From: JAAEPI01 sp964352625
Lineage (GTDB): Bacteria > Bacteroidota > Bacteroidia > Cytophagales > Cyclobacteriaceae
Assembly: GCA_964352625.1 (NCBI GenBank)
Contig: CAYGSD010000003.1
Span: 124,001 to 188,000 of the forward strand
Direction: 5' to 3'
DNA length: 64,000 nt
How positions within the stretch are numbered: position 1 is the first letter of the stretch; each line of letters begins with the position of its first letter. The position numbers and the translations under genes were made by a program. The notes beneath the pieces were generated by a model. It was not told where the DNA came from and made no database searches. It saw nothing but the letters and a program-made list of their open reading frames with translations. Below are positions 18,291-26,490 of the stretch, in pieces.

Positions 18291-18348
18291 AAATATCTCA
18301 ACAGCTCACTTAGCAATTCTGTCAAGTCTTTTCGGTAAACTGACAATT

Positions 18349-21228
18349 TCAGTCTTTGGATAGCAGTTCGCTGAGAGGTTGTCCAAACCGTTTTTCGAAT
18401 TGATTGGAGAAGTCGCTAGGGTTAGACATTCCTATTAATTTGGCTGCTTCAGTGGCGGTTTCGATGTGCTCGTCCGTGAGTTTCTTGAATACATATTGCC
18501 ACCTTACTTCTTTAATGAGTTCATAAGGGGTGATGCCTGCAATCCGCTTAATCAAGCGGTAAACCTTTCTTTCACTTGCAGCTAATTCGTTGGACAGGTC
18601 CATGACCGAAAGGTTGGGATCGTCGATTCGTGCTAATACCAGGTTCTCCACCTTCTTGAGAATTTCCTTTTCCAATTGACCAAGGTGCGCTGTATCAAGC
18701 CGAAGGTTTTTATTGGTATCCCAGTTTTTCTTGTCAAGGAGGTTGTTGATTTTGGCAATCAATTCGTCCTTGTCAAATGGCTTACTCATCACGTCTTCCA
18801 CGCCCAGGTCAAGCATGTGTACTTTTTCTTCGAGGCTATTTCGTGCACTGATAATGATTACCGGAATTTTCCTCAATTCCTTATCTGCTTTCAGCTTTTC
18901 TATCAACTCGAATCCGTCCATCAGCGGCATCATCAAATCAGTCAAAATCAAATCAATGGTCTGTTGTTCGAGCATGTTCAGTGCCTCAGTACCATTGGCG
19001 GCAGTTATAATTCTAAAATTCACACGTAAAATACTTTTGATAAGTGCACGTACTTCTTTGTGATCTTCGACAATGAGGATGGTTTTGCCCTCAGGGTTAG
19101 AATCTACTCCAGGAAATTGGATGGTGGCTGACTCTTCTTGCAGATCCATCCAGAGGGAATTTTTGGAAATCAATTGTGTCGACGGCTGAGGAATTTTCGC
19201 GTCAGACACCCATTTGTTAGGATCGTATGGGAAGTCGACGAAGAACGAGGTACCAACACCCATTTCACTTTTGACGGTGATTTCGCCATTGTGGGAATCC
19301 ACAATTTCTTTGACAAGTGCCAGCCCGATACCAATTCCTTCTTTGGAATTGTACGAATTGGAAACCGACTGATAGAACCGATCGAACACGTGATTGACTG
19401 CCTCGGGAGGAATGCCGGACCCAGTATCCTTCACTTCGATTTGTATTTTTCTTTTGAGCTCTCTTATCTCCACGGAGATGGAGCCTCCTTGGTTGGTGTG
19501 TTTGATGGCATTCGAAAGAAGATTGTAAATGATCTTCTCAAACTGGTAGGGGTCTAGTTCCAGCAAAAGATCACTGTCGACTTCTGAGTGGAAGGTGAGC
19601 CTGATTCTTTTAAGATCGGCAGCACTGTGAAACATCTTGACAAGAAGTTGTAAGTACAGCACAAGCTTGACGAACTGCTTTTTGATTTTGAGGTTGCCAT
19701 TCTCGAGTCTTGTCAGATCCATTATTTCGTCGGCCATGAAGAGCAGCCGCTTGGCATTCTTGTACCCAATGTCCAGTTCTTCTTTGGATTCCTTGTCGAG
19801 GACTTGTGCATCGCGTGATTGGATATTGTCGAATGCACCCAAAATCAAACTAAGCGGAGTGCGCAAGTCATGGGAGATATTGGCGAAGAATCTGGTTTTG
19901 GCCTTATCAAGTTCTTGGAGCTTCTGGGCTTGACTTTCTATTTTTTCAAGGAGTTTTTTGCGTTCCAGTGAGCGTTTGCGAGCCAGGTAGGCGATGACCA
20001 ATAATAAGAGAGCAACACTAATACTTGCCCAAATAAGTAAGGTCTGAATTCTAATTTTTGAGTCTTGAATGGCCGCCTCTTCCCTGAGCAATTGGTTTTC
20101 TTTTTCTTTTAGTTCATTTTGAAATTTCGCCTCAGCTTCTTCTGCGGCTGCTAAAATCTCGCCTTGTGTTAGTTTCTCATTTATGCCGATGTATTCCTGA
20201 AACAAATCAGATGATTCTTTGAAATTCCCCAATCTTGCTTCGACGACACCAAGTGCCCAGGTAGATTCGGCAAGACGTTCGGGATTATCGTATTCTTTGG
20301 CAATGTTCAGCGCCTCTGAAGCAAAGATTTTGGCATTGACGAAATCACCCGTTTCACCATATATTTTAGACAAGGTGATGGCAGAGAAGGTTAGATCCAA
20401 ACCGCTTCCATGCTTCTTTTTTAGGTCGTAGGACTTTAGGGCATAATAAATTGCTGAGTCATACAATTGGTCATCTTGAAAGCTCTCAGCAATATTGTTA
20501 TAGGTTTGGGCAAACTGCCGTTCGCTTCCCTCTAGGGTCAAATTTCTAATGGCCTTTTTCAGGTATCGCCTCGCCATACTGCTTTGGTTGAGTTTGGAGT
20601 AGGCAATCCCCATGTTATTGAATATGCCATTGGCTCGGCGGCTATCTTCTCCCACTATCTCCAGTGCCTTTTGAAAATATTCCAGAGCCTTTTCGGCATT
20701 TTCTACCTCCATATATACCAGGCCAAGGTTGCTCATAGTGCTGGCAGCAGATGCTTCCAGCCCTATTTCCATTTTTATTTTAATGGACTCGGTATAGTAG
20801 ATGATCGATGAGTCGTACTTGCCTAGGCTGTTATATGCGTTACCAAGGTTGTTGTAGTTGCTCGAAATTCCTCGCTGATCTTGATTTCTTTGGTTGATCG
20901 AGAGGGAAGTTTTGAGATCGGAAACACCATAGTCAAGTAGGTCATTTTCGAGTTTGATTACACCAAAAGTGGAATACGCAAATGCTTGAAATTGTTCGTC
21001 TTTGAGCTTTTTTGCAGCTTCTATACCCATTTTTCCATAGGCCAAAGCAGAGTCGGCATCAATACGCTTGTACGTCCATGCCAATTCATCTAGAAGCCTA
21101 AATTTCAGGGAGTCATCAGAAACTGTGTTGAGATCGTTTTTTAAGCTATCGATGAACGATCTTGGCTGAGAAAATGATTTGGTCAGGCTCAGGGTGAAGA
21201 GAAGACCAATAAGAATTTTTGCTCTCAT
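18349..21228 (-). CDS. Hybrid two-component regulator: TPR sensor, histidine kinase, receiver, AraC output
   Basis: This is a 959-residue single-protein signalling system. A signal peptide ending KSFSQ is followed by about seven TPR repeats (~40-345; repeated YNNLG, NNMGIAY, YNNIAESF), a charged coiled coil (~355-395), one membrane helix (397-415), a HisKA dimerisation helix with phospho-acceptor His453 (FANISHDLRTPL), a HATPase_c domain (NLLSNAIKHT, DTGSGIPPE, GIGIGLALVKEIV), a receiver with phospho-acceptor Asp764 (ILTDLMMP, and Lys in MSKPFD), and an AraC helix-turn-helix (~860-955). The sensor has TPRs where many hybrid systems of polysaccharide loci have a beta-propeller. Likely targets are next to it: a CTGCCA repeat site lies upstream of its own gene, and a second lies before RNA unit B. 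Confidence 0.95.
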   Translation of the reverse strand: MRAKILIGLLFTLSLTKSFSQPRSFIDSLKNDLNTVSDDSLKFRLLDELAWTYKRIDADSALAYGKMGIEAAKKLKDEQFQAFAYSTFGVIKLENDLLDYGVSDLKTSLSINQRNQDQRGISSNYNNLGNAYNSLGKYDSSIIYYTESIKIKMEIGLEASAASTMSNLGLVYMEVENAEKALEYFQKALEIVGEDSRRANGIFNNMGIAYSKLNQSSMARRYLKKAIRNLTLEGSERQFAQTYNNIAESFQDDQLYDSAIYYALKSYDLKKKHGSGLDLTFSAITLSKIYGETGDFVNAKIFASEALNIAKEYDNPERLAESTWALGVVEARLGNFKESSDLFQEYIGINEKLTQGEILAAAEEAEAKFQNELKEKENQLLREEAAIQDSKIRIQTLLIWASISVALLLLVIAYLARKRSLERKKLLEKIESQAQKLQELDKAKTRFFANISHDLRTPLSLILGAFDNIQSRDAQVLDKESKEELDIGYKNAKRLLFMADEIMDLTRLENGNLKIKKQFVKLVLYLQLLVKMFHSAADLKRIRLTFHSEVDSDLLLELDPYQFEKIIYNLLSNAIKHTNQGGSISVEIRELKRKIQIEVKDTGSGIPPEAVNHVFDRFYQSVSNSYNSKEGIGIGLALVKEIVDSHNGEITVKSEMGVGTSFFVDFPYDPNKWVSDAKIPQPSTQLISKNSLWMDLQEESATIQFPGVDSNPEGKTILIVEDHKEVRALIKSILRVNFRIITAANGTEALNMLEQQTIDLILTDLMMPLMDGFELIEKLKADKELRKIPVIIISARNSLEEKVHMLDLGVEDVMSKPFDKDELIAKINNLLDKKNWDTNKNLRLDTAHLGQLEKEILKKVENLVLARIDDPNLSVMDLSNELAASERKVYRLIKRIAGITPYELIKEVRWQYVFKKLTDEHIETATEAAKLIGMSNPSDFSNQFEKRFGQPLSELLSKD

Positions 21229-21255
21229 GATGGTGTGTTGATTCTTAAAGCTAAA

Positions 21256-21288
21256 AAATAAACTCCCAAGATTATCGGGAGCTTATTT
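21256..21288 (-). terminator. Intrinsic terminator between deiodinase-like gene and hybrid regulator
   Basis: A long stem with CTCCC/GGGAG core and AT-rich flanks is followed, on the minus strand, by TTTATTTTTT. It lies 92 bases after the stop of the deiodinase-like gene and 27 bases before the regulator start, so it can end the former or act in the 5' leader of the latter. Confidence 0.6.
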
Positions 21289-21351
21289 CAAAACAGGCTA
21301 TGAATAAATTCTGCGAATTCGGTTACAAGTTGGGTGAACATGACTTCACTT

Positions 21352-21380
21352 TTCTGCCATCATTTTTCGTCATCCTGCCA
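21352..21380. promoter_or_regulatory. CTGCCA direct-repeat site (copy 2)
   Basis: CTGCCA at 21354-21359 and 21375-21380 has the same 21-bp period and flanking bases (TTCTGCCA ... ATCCTGCCA) as the site at 18178-18206. It ends at the stop of the upstream deiodinase-like gene and is 124-152 bases before the start of the AraC-type hybrid regulator, consistent with autoregulation. Confidence 0.4.
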
Positions 21381-22067
21381 TTATTCATAGAACACTGAGA
21401 CGTCTTCTAGTGGCTTTCTCTCTAAATCTGGGACGTAGACCTCATCCTCAGGATAGCCAACAGGGAGCAATAGGAATGGTCGCTCGTTTTCCGGCCGTTC
21501 CAAAATTTTAGTCAGGAAATTCATTGGGGAAGGAGTGTGTGTGAGCGTAACTAATCCCGCTTTGTGAATCGCGGAGATGAGCATGCCACAGGCGATTCCA
21601 ACGGATTCGTTTACGTAGTAGTTATTTACCTTCTCACCATCGATGTGCTCATGTACTCTTTTAAAGACCACAATGATCCAAGGTGCATTCTCAATGAAGG
21701 GCTTGTGCCAGTCCGTCCCAATGGCGGCTAAATCTTTCAGCCACCTTTCGCTCATTCGTCCATTATAGCTGTCGTATTCTTCCTTTTCTGCGGCTTCTCT
21801 GATTTTTGATTTTAACTCTGGGTTTGATATAGCGCAAAAAGTCCAAGGCTGCTTATGTGCCCCAGAAGGAGCGGTAGAAGCCGCCATGATCAAATGGTTT
21901 ATCAATTCTTTTGGCACAGGTTCGGTCGAAATTTCTCTGACGGTCCGTCGAGTATCCAGCCATTTGTAAAAGTTCTCAGCATGCTTGGTGGCTTCATTGG
22001 TAGGAAAGGTTTCCCGCTTGTATAATACATGCTTGTGTCCGTTAATTTCTTTGGTCAAGTTGCTCAT
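21381..22067 (-). CDS. Iodotyrosine-deiodinase-like nitroreductase-fold flavoprotein
   Basis: This 228-residue FMN enzyme of the nitroreductase superfamily has RRTVREIS (FMN phosphate binding, ~40-47), STAPSGAHKQPWTF (~64-77), CGMLISAIHKAGLVTLTHTPSPMN and LLLPVGYPEDEVYVPDL. The lid carries Glu97, Tyr101 and Lys122. Their spacing (4 and 21 residues) equals that of the Glu/Tyr/Lys triad that holds the zwitterion of halotyrosine in animal iodotyrosine deiodinase. The family reductively removes iodide, bromide or chloride from halotyrosines, and homologues exist in bacteria. There are no halogen-related neighbours. It is divergent from the M28 peptidase gene with 84 bases between. A generic nitroreductase role is the alternative, but the lid argues against it. 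Confidence 0.85.
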   Translation of the reverse strand: MSNLTKEINGHKHVLYKRETFPTNEATKHAENFYKWLDTRRTVREISTEPVPKELINHLIMAASTAPSGAHKQPWTFCAISNPELKSKIREAAEKEEYDSYNGRMSERWLKDLAAIGTDWHKPFIENAPWIIVVFKRVHEHIDGEKVNNYYVNESVGIACGMLISAIHKAGLVTLTHTPSPMNFLTKILERPENERPFLLLPVGYPEDEVYVPDLERKPLEDVSVFYE

Positions 22068-22151
22068 AAAACGAAGATATAAACTCGGCGTAACTCAATT
22101 AAATCCATAGAAGTAATTCGCTTAAATTGTGGACGAATTAACCCTAATAAA

Positions 22152-23774
22152 ATGAACAAAATAACCCTGCTACTTGGCATTGCTATTCTTTTCTCATGCG
22201 AGCAAAAAGATCAAAAAAAGCTAGTAGATGTTTCGGCTAGTTCCATTGAAACACACGTTCGCACTTTGTCTTCAGACGAATTTGAAGGTAGGAAGCCGTT
22301 TACAGAAGGAGAGAACAAAACAATTAAATACCTGGAGGAACAATTGAAAGAATTGGGTATTGAGCCAGGAAATGGTAAGAGCTATTTCCAAGAAGTACCA
22401 ATGGTGGAGCTAACAGCCACGCCATCTCAGACCCTGGAAATTAGCAATGGGGCAGAGTCAATTTCGCTTAAAGTAGGAGAAGAGTTCGTGGCATACACCG
22501 AGCGAGTAGTAGAGAATGTAAGCCTTGAAAGCTCGGAGCTGGTTTTTGCCGGATACGGTGTAGTAGCTCCAGAATATGGTTGGGATGATTACAAAGGACT
22601 TGATGTCAAAGGAAAAACGGTTGTTGTGCTGGTGAATGACCCGGGATTTGGTTCGGGGGATTCAACCATGTTCAAAGGAGAAACCATGACTTACTATGGC
22701 CGATGGACTTACAAATTCGAGGAAGCGGCTCGGCAGGGTGCGGCAGGGTGCTTAATAGTTCATCAAACCGTACCGGCAGGCTATCCTTGGGCTGTGGTTA
22801 AAAATTCTTGGTCGGGAGCTAGTCTTTATCTGGACGAAAGTGGCGATTCTTTTCAACCGGATATTTTGGGTTGGATATCCAGAGATGCTGCCATTAAAAT
22901 CTTTCAAGCCTCAGGAAAGGGCATTGGAAACTTCAACGAGTTGGCTCGAAACAAAGACTTTCAGCCATTTGGACTTGATCTTCAGGCGAGTGTATCAGTT
23001 TCTAATAAGATAAAGCGATCCTCTTCGATGAACGTGATTGGGAAGATCACGGGAAGTTCTCGACCAGACGAGTCCATCATTTATTCTGCTCACTGGGATC
23101 ATTTAGGAGTTGGACTGGCTCTGGATGGAGACTCCATTTATAATGGCGCACATGATAACGCCACTGGCACAGCTGGGCTATTGGGAATAGCCGAAGCTTT
23201 CGCAAAGTCTTCAAAACCAGAGCGGACTGTTGGGTTCATTTTCGTTACTGCTGAGGAACAAGGACTGCTTGGATCGAAATTCTACGCTCAGAATCCAATT
23301 TTCCCGATAGATAAATCCGTTTGCAACATCAACATGGATGGACTGCCTTACTATGGAAAAATGAAAGACCTCACCATCGTGGGATACGGGCATTCTGAAA
23401 TGGACGACATAGCCACGCGTTTGGCTGAGCAACAAGGACGTTATGTCATTCCTGACCCTGATCCGGGCAAAGGCTATTTTTTCCGATCAGATCATTTTCA
23501 TTTTGCTAAAGTGGGCATTCCTGCTCTGTATGCATCCGGCTCTTATGAGCATTGGGACAAAGGCGTAGCGTTTGCAGAAGAAAAAACGCAAGAGTATTTA
23601 ACAAATGCCTATCACAAACCTGCCGATGAGGTGGACGATAGCTGGGACTTTGGTGGGGCTCAGTTTGACGCCCAGTTGCTCTACAATATTGGAGCTGAGT
23701 TGGCCAATTCAGAGGGCTGGCCAAAATGGAAAGAGGGAAGTGAGTTCAAGGCGATCAGAGAGGGAAAAAATTGA
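22152..23774 (+). CDS. M28-family metallopeptidase lipoprotein
   Basis: This 540-residue protein has a lipobox ILFSC at the end of a short signal peptide. A PA-like insertion (~130-260, SSELVFAGYGVVAPEYGWDDY) precedes the M28 zinc peptidase domain: SAHWDHLGVG (first zinc His-x-Asp), YNGAHDNATGTAG (bridging Asp), TAEEQGLLGSKFY (catalytic and zinc Glu), NMDGLPYYG (zinc Asp) and RSDHFHFAKVGIPA (last zinc His). It should act as an aminopeptidase or carboxypeptidase anchored in the periplasm or outer membrane. It begins an operon with an exported RidA-like protein and DUF2490; the stop overlaps the next start by one base. Confidence 0.93.
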   Translation: MNKITLLLGIAILFSCEQKDQKKLVDVSASSIETHVRTLSSDEFEGRKPFTEGENKTIKYLEEQLKELGIEPGNGKSYFQEVPMVELTATPSQTLEISNGAESISLKVGEEFVAYTERVVENVSLESSELVFAGYGVVAPEYGWDDYKGLDVKGKTVVVLVNDPGFGSGDSTMFKGETMTYYGRWTYKFEEAARQGAAGCLIVHQTVPAGYPWAVVKNSWSGASLYLDESGDSFQPDILGWISRDAAIKIFQASGKGIGNFNELARNKDFQPFGLDLQASVSVSNKIKRSSSMNVIGKITGSSRPDESIIYSAHWDHLGVGLALDGDSIYNGAHDNATGTAGLLGIAEAFAKSSKPERTVGFIFVTAEEQGLLGSKFYAQNPIFPIDKSVCNINMDGLPYYGKMKDLTIVGYGHSEMDDIATRLAEQQGRYVIPDPDPGKGYFFRSDHFHFAKVGIPALYASGSYEHWDKGVAFAEEKTQEYLTNAYHKPADEVDDSWDFGGAQFDAQLLYNIGAELANSEGWPKWKEGSEFKAIREGKN

Positions 23775-24322
23775 TGAGGTTCATTTATGTTTTCCTCACT
23801 CTGGCAATTGCCGGATGTGGCAAACAAGCTACCGAAGAAGCTAAAGTTGAGCTGTATACTTATGATGTAGAAGCAAGGTTGGATTCGATGGGAATTACCC
23901 TAACGGAACCATCCACCCCTGTTGCTAATTACGTCCATGCGGTGCGAAGCGGCAATTTGATTTTTCTGGCAGGAAAGGGCCCAAGAAATTCAGAAGGAAA
24001 GTTGATAACGGGCAAATTGGGCGATAGTGTTAGCATTGCAGAAGGATACCAAGCGGCACGCTTGGTTGCCATTGCGCACTTGTCGGTGCTCAAATCTGAA
24101 ATTGGCGATTTAAATAAAGTGGTGAGGGTGGTTAAAGTCCTTGGAATGGTCAACGCCACTTCTGACTTTGAAAATCATCCAGAGGTAATCAATGGCTTCT
24201 CCGATTTGATGGTAGAAGTCTTTGGCGAAAGGGGCAAACATGCCAGGTCTGCCGTGGGTATGAGCTCCTTGCCCAGGGATATTTCTGTGGAGATTGAGGC
24301 AATAATCGAGGTGAGAGATTGA
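23774..24322 (+). CDS. Exported RidA/YjgF-family lipoprotein
   Basis: The ATG at 23774 overlaps the peptidase stop; a TTG one codon earlier is possible. The 182-residue product has lipobox LAIAGC and then a YjgF/RidA-like fold: an N-terminal VANYVHAVRSGNLIFLAGKGP strand pair, a helix with AARLVAIAHLSVLKSEIGDL, and a C-terminal HARSAVGMSSLPRDISVEIEA stretch that includes the conserved Arg of the family. RidA proteins normally deaminate reactive enamine/imine intermediates in the cytoplasm. An exported, lipid-anchored form next to a peptidase suggests work on periplasmic amino-acid products, or a binding role (inference). Confidence 0.82.
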   Translation: MRFIYVFLTLAIAGCGKQATEEAKVELYTYDVEARLDSMGITLTEPSTPVANYVHAVRSGNLIFLAGKGPRNSEGKLITGKLGDSVSIAEGYQAARLVAIAHLSVLKSEIGDLNKVVRVVKVLGMVNATSDFENHPEVINGFSDLMVEVFGERGKHARSAVGMSSLPRDISVEIEAIIEVRD

Positions 24323-25023
24323 AAAAGAAATTAGCACTTGGTATTTCAGTATGCCTTTTATCGCTAGGAAGTATTGCTCAGAGTACCAACGAAGCAGTGA
24401 TATGGTATCAGTACAATGAGAACATCAAACTATCGGAGAAATGGAGCGCAGGATTAGGATTTCAGTACAGGGATTTGGTGGAGCGAGACAAGGATTACCA
24501 TCTGTTTTTTAGTGCTGGCTTCACTAGGATTTTGCCAAATGGCTTTTCGGTCGGAGCAGGTCTAATGAATTTGAATGTGAATCAGATAGTCGCTGAAGAT
24601 TATTTGCTAGTACCCGAAATGCGACCCTATCAGCAGGTAGGATACAGTGCTAAATTTGATAAAATCTCTTTTAAATGGCGATTTATTGCAGAGGAGAGAT
24701 TTATTAGAAATGTAGAAAATGGCAAACTGATTTCAGGTCACACTTTCAGTTTTAGATTCAGAAATCTTTCAGAAATCGGTATTCCCGTTTACAAGGGATT
24801 TAGTTTGACAGCTGGTACTGAAATCTTCTTTAACGCGGGAGGAGCACCGCGCCTGAATGTTTTCGATCAGGATAGAACAGCCCTGCTCTGCAATTTTCCT
24901 GTAGGGGAATGGAAGCTCTCCTCGGGTTACATGCACTGGGGAGTGCTCACTGGGGCTGATGTTTTTGAGAATAGACATGCTTGGACCCTTATGGCCACAC
25001 ACACACTTGATTTTAGCCAGTAA
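24319..25023 (+). CDS. DUF2490 outer-membrane beta-barrel protein
   Basis: The start is TTG at 24319-24321, overlapping the RidA-like stop (TTGA), which points to translational coupling. The 234 residues comprise a signal peptide (KKKLALGISVCLLSLGSIAQS) and a barrel of alternating strands: IWYQYNENIKLSEKW, GFQYRD, PEMRPYQQ, FRFRNLSE and a C-terminal ATHTLDF strand. This pattern matches DUF2490, a family of uncharacterised outer-membrane proteins. The last 11 bases overlap the convergent phosphodiesterase gene. Confidence 0.85.
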   Translation: MKKKLALGISVCLLSLGSIAQSTNEAVIWYQYNENIKLSEKWSAGLGFQYRDLVERDKDYHLFFSAGFTRILPNGFSVGAGLMNLNVNQIVAEDYLLVPEMRPYQQVGYSAKFDKISFKWRFIAEERFIRNVENGKLISGHTFSFRFRNLSEIGIPVYKGFSLTAGTEIFFNAGGAPRLNVFDQDRTALLCNFPVGEWKLSSGYMHWGVLTGADVFENRHAWTLMATHTLDFSQ

Positions 25024-25522
25024 GAGCCCCGCGCTTACCAAGCTCTATCACCTCAAGGTCTTTTACTTTCCCGTTTTCAATGCCGAACCTCAGAAGTGTT
25101 TTCACTTTATGAAAGCCGTGATTTCCCGCTGCGCCGGGATTCATAAAAAGCAGCTGGTTTCTCTTGTCAAACTCCACCTTTAATATATGTGAATGACCAC
25201 AGATCAGTACGTTTGGCCTATGCTCTTGAACAAGACTCAATACCCTCGGATTGTATCTGGGTGGTTTGCCGGCAATATGCGTGATCAGCACCTTTAGACC
25301 GTCTCTTCTCAGAAGTACGGTTTCCTTGCAGTCGATGCGCAGGTCCCCTCCATCTATATTTCCAAATACAGCAATGGTTGGCTTGAATTCATTGAGTTCA
25401 TCTAAGACCTCAATGGTGCCTATATCGCCGGCATGCCATATCTCATCCACTTCCTTGAAATAGTCAAAGACGCGATTGTCTAGTACGCCGTGAGTGTCTG
25501 ATAAAAGGCCAATTTTCTTCAT
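25013..25522 (-). CDS. YfcE/MJ0936-type metallophosphoesterase
   Basis: The start is ATG 25522 (MKKIGLLSDTHG), giving 169 residues, the usual size of this family; an upstream extension is not needed. The metal-binding motifs are all present: LSDTHG, HAGDIG, GNIDG, ITHIAG and CGHSH. It is a cytoplasmic di-metal phosphodiesterase. It converges on the DUF2490 gene with an 11-base overlap and is divergent from the CDP-alcohol transferase gene, whose likely promoter overlaps its first codon. Confidence 0.9.
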   Translation of the reverse strand: MKKIGLLSDTHGVLDNRVFDYFKEVDEIWHAGDIGTIEVLDELNEFKPTIAVFGNIDGGDLRIDCKETVLLRRDGLKVLITHIAGKPPRYNPRVLSLVQEHRPNVLICGHSHILKVEFDKRNQLLFMNPGAAGNHGFHKVKTLLRFGIENGKVKDLEVIELGKRGALTG

Positions 25523-25527
25523 CTTTG
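25520..25527 (+). promoter_or_regulatory. Candidate -7 box of the CDP-alcohol transferase gene
   Basis: CATCTTTG, followed by CGCC, matches seven of eight positions of the Bacteroidota -7 consensus TAnnTTTG and lies 17 bases before the ATG at 25544. It overlaps the start of the divergent phosphodiesterase gene. No clear -33 TTTG was found. Confidence 0.3.
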
Positions 25528-25543
25528 CGCCGAATTTTAGAGC

Positions 25544-26452
25544 ATGCGCAAGATAAGGAACGATCTGGATCAGATTAAACATTCACTGAAGATGCCGGAG
25601 GTGGAGGAGAAATACGACATTTACTTTAGTCGATTTCTGGGATTTTACATAGCTAGAGTTGCCTCCAAACTTCATTTGACTCCTACGAACATTACTGTTC
25701 TTAGCATGATTTCCGGGTTAATCGGTGGTAGCTTGTTGTACTTTCAAGAAACACTCTGGATAACTATTTTGGGTAGCTTTCTTCTGACAATGGCAGGTCT
25801 CTTCGACAGTGCTGATGGTCAGTTGGCTCGAATGACAGGACAGTCCACCGAGTTTGGGAGAATATTGGACGGAACCGTGGACACCATTGTTTTCATTGCG
25901 TGCTATGTGGGAGCTACGGCGTTTTATGTCCTTCGCCCTGAGCCTGTCCTTTGGTACATTCCTTTATCAATGGCGGCCGGATATGTGCACAATCTAAAGA
26001 ATGGGGTTTATGATTTGTACAAGAGCGAGATGTTGTATTACGGTGGTAAATTTGATGACGCGAGAAATCAAACAATAGACGAAGTGAGAAAGGAGCGTGA
26101 CAAGGCTTCAGGTCTGAACAGGCTCCTGAGGAGTTTCTATCTCGACTATCTAAAAAGACAATTCTGGGGCAGTACCAGAAAAGTCCATTTCAACCGATTC
26201 AGAGCGTTGTACAGTGAGCACAGAGAAGAGTTTTCATCTCAGTATTTAGCAACACAAAAAGGCCTTCTGAAATGGTGGGCATGGGTTGGTGGCCTGAATA
26301 TTCACCGTTGGGGGATTATCATTTCTTGTCTCTTCGTTCGGTTCGACCTTTATTTATGGATTACTTTAGGTTCACTGGTTACTCTTTTTATGATCAATCG
26401 GGCTCAGTTGATCGCCGATCGTAAATTGCTTACACATTTTGATAAATCCTGA
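25544..26452 (+). CDS. CDP-alcohol phosphatidyltransferase family membrane protein
   Basis: This 302-residue membrane enzyme carries the complete family signature, Dx2DGx2ARx8Gx3Dx3D, at residues 88-113 (Asp88, Asp91, Gly92, Ala95, Arg96, Gly105, Asp109, Asp113). About five or six hydrophobic helices surround it. The family joins CDP-activated groups to an alcohol to make phospholipids or inositol-type phosphodiesters. The middle loop (~150-230) is unusually long and charged, rich in Arg, Lys and Glu, so the acceptor alcohol cannot be assigned. A thioredoxin-fold gene follows after 38 bases. Confidence 0.9.
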   Translation: MRKIRNDLDQIKHSLKMPEVEEKYDIYFSRFLGFYIARVASKLHLTPTNITVLSMISGLIGGSLLYFQETLWITILGSFLLTMAGLFDSADGQLARMTGQSTEFGRILDGTVDTIVFIACYVGATAFYVLRPEPVLWYIPLSMAAGYVHNLKNGVYDLYKSEMLYYGGKFDDARNQTIDEVRKERDKASGLNRLLRSFYLDYLKRQFWGSTRKVHFNRFRALYSEHREEFSSQYLATQKGLLKWWAWVGGLNIHRWGIIISCLFVRFDLYLWITLGSLVTLFMINRAQLIADRKLLTHFDKS

Positions 26453-26468
26453 TTGGCACCAATCTGGG

Positions 26469-26476
26469 TATTTTTG
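26469..26476 (+). promoter_or_regulatory. Candidate -7 box for the thioredoxin-fold gene
   Basis: TATTTTTG is a perfect TAnnTTTG -7 box, followed by CG, 14 bases upstream of the ATG at 26491. No well-placed -33 element is visible, so this is tentative. Confidence 0.4.
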
Positions 26477-26490
26477 CGTTGGATTACTCT

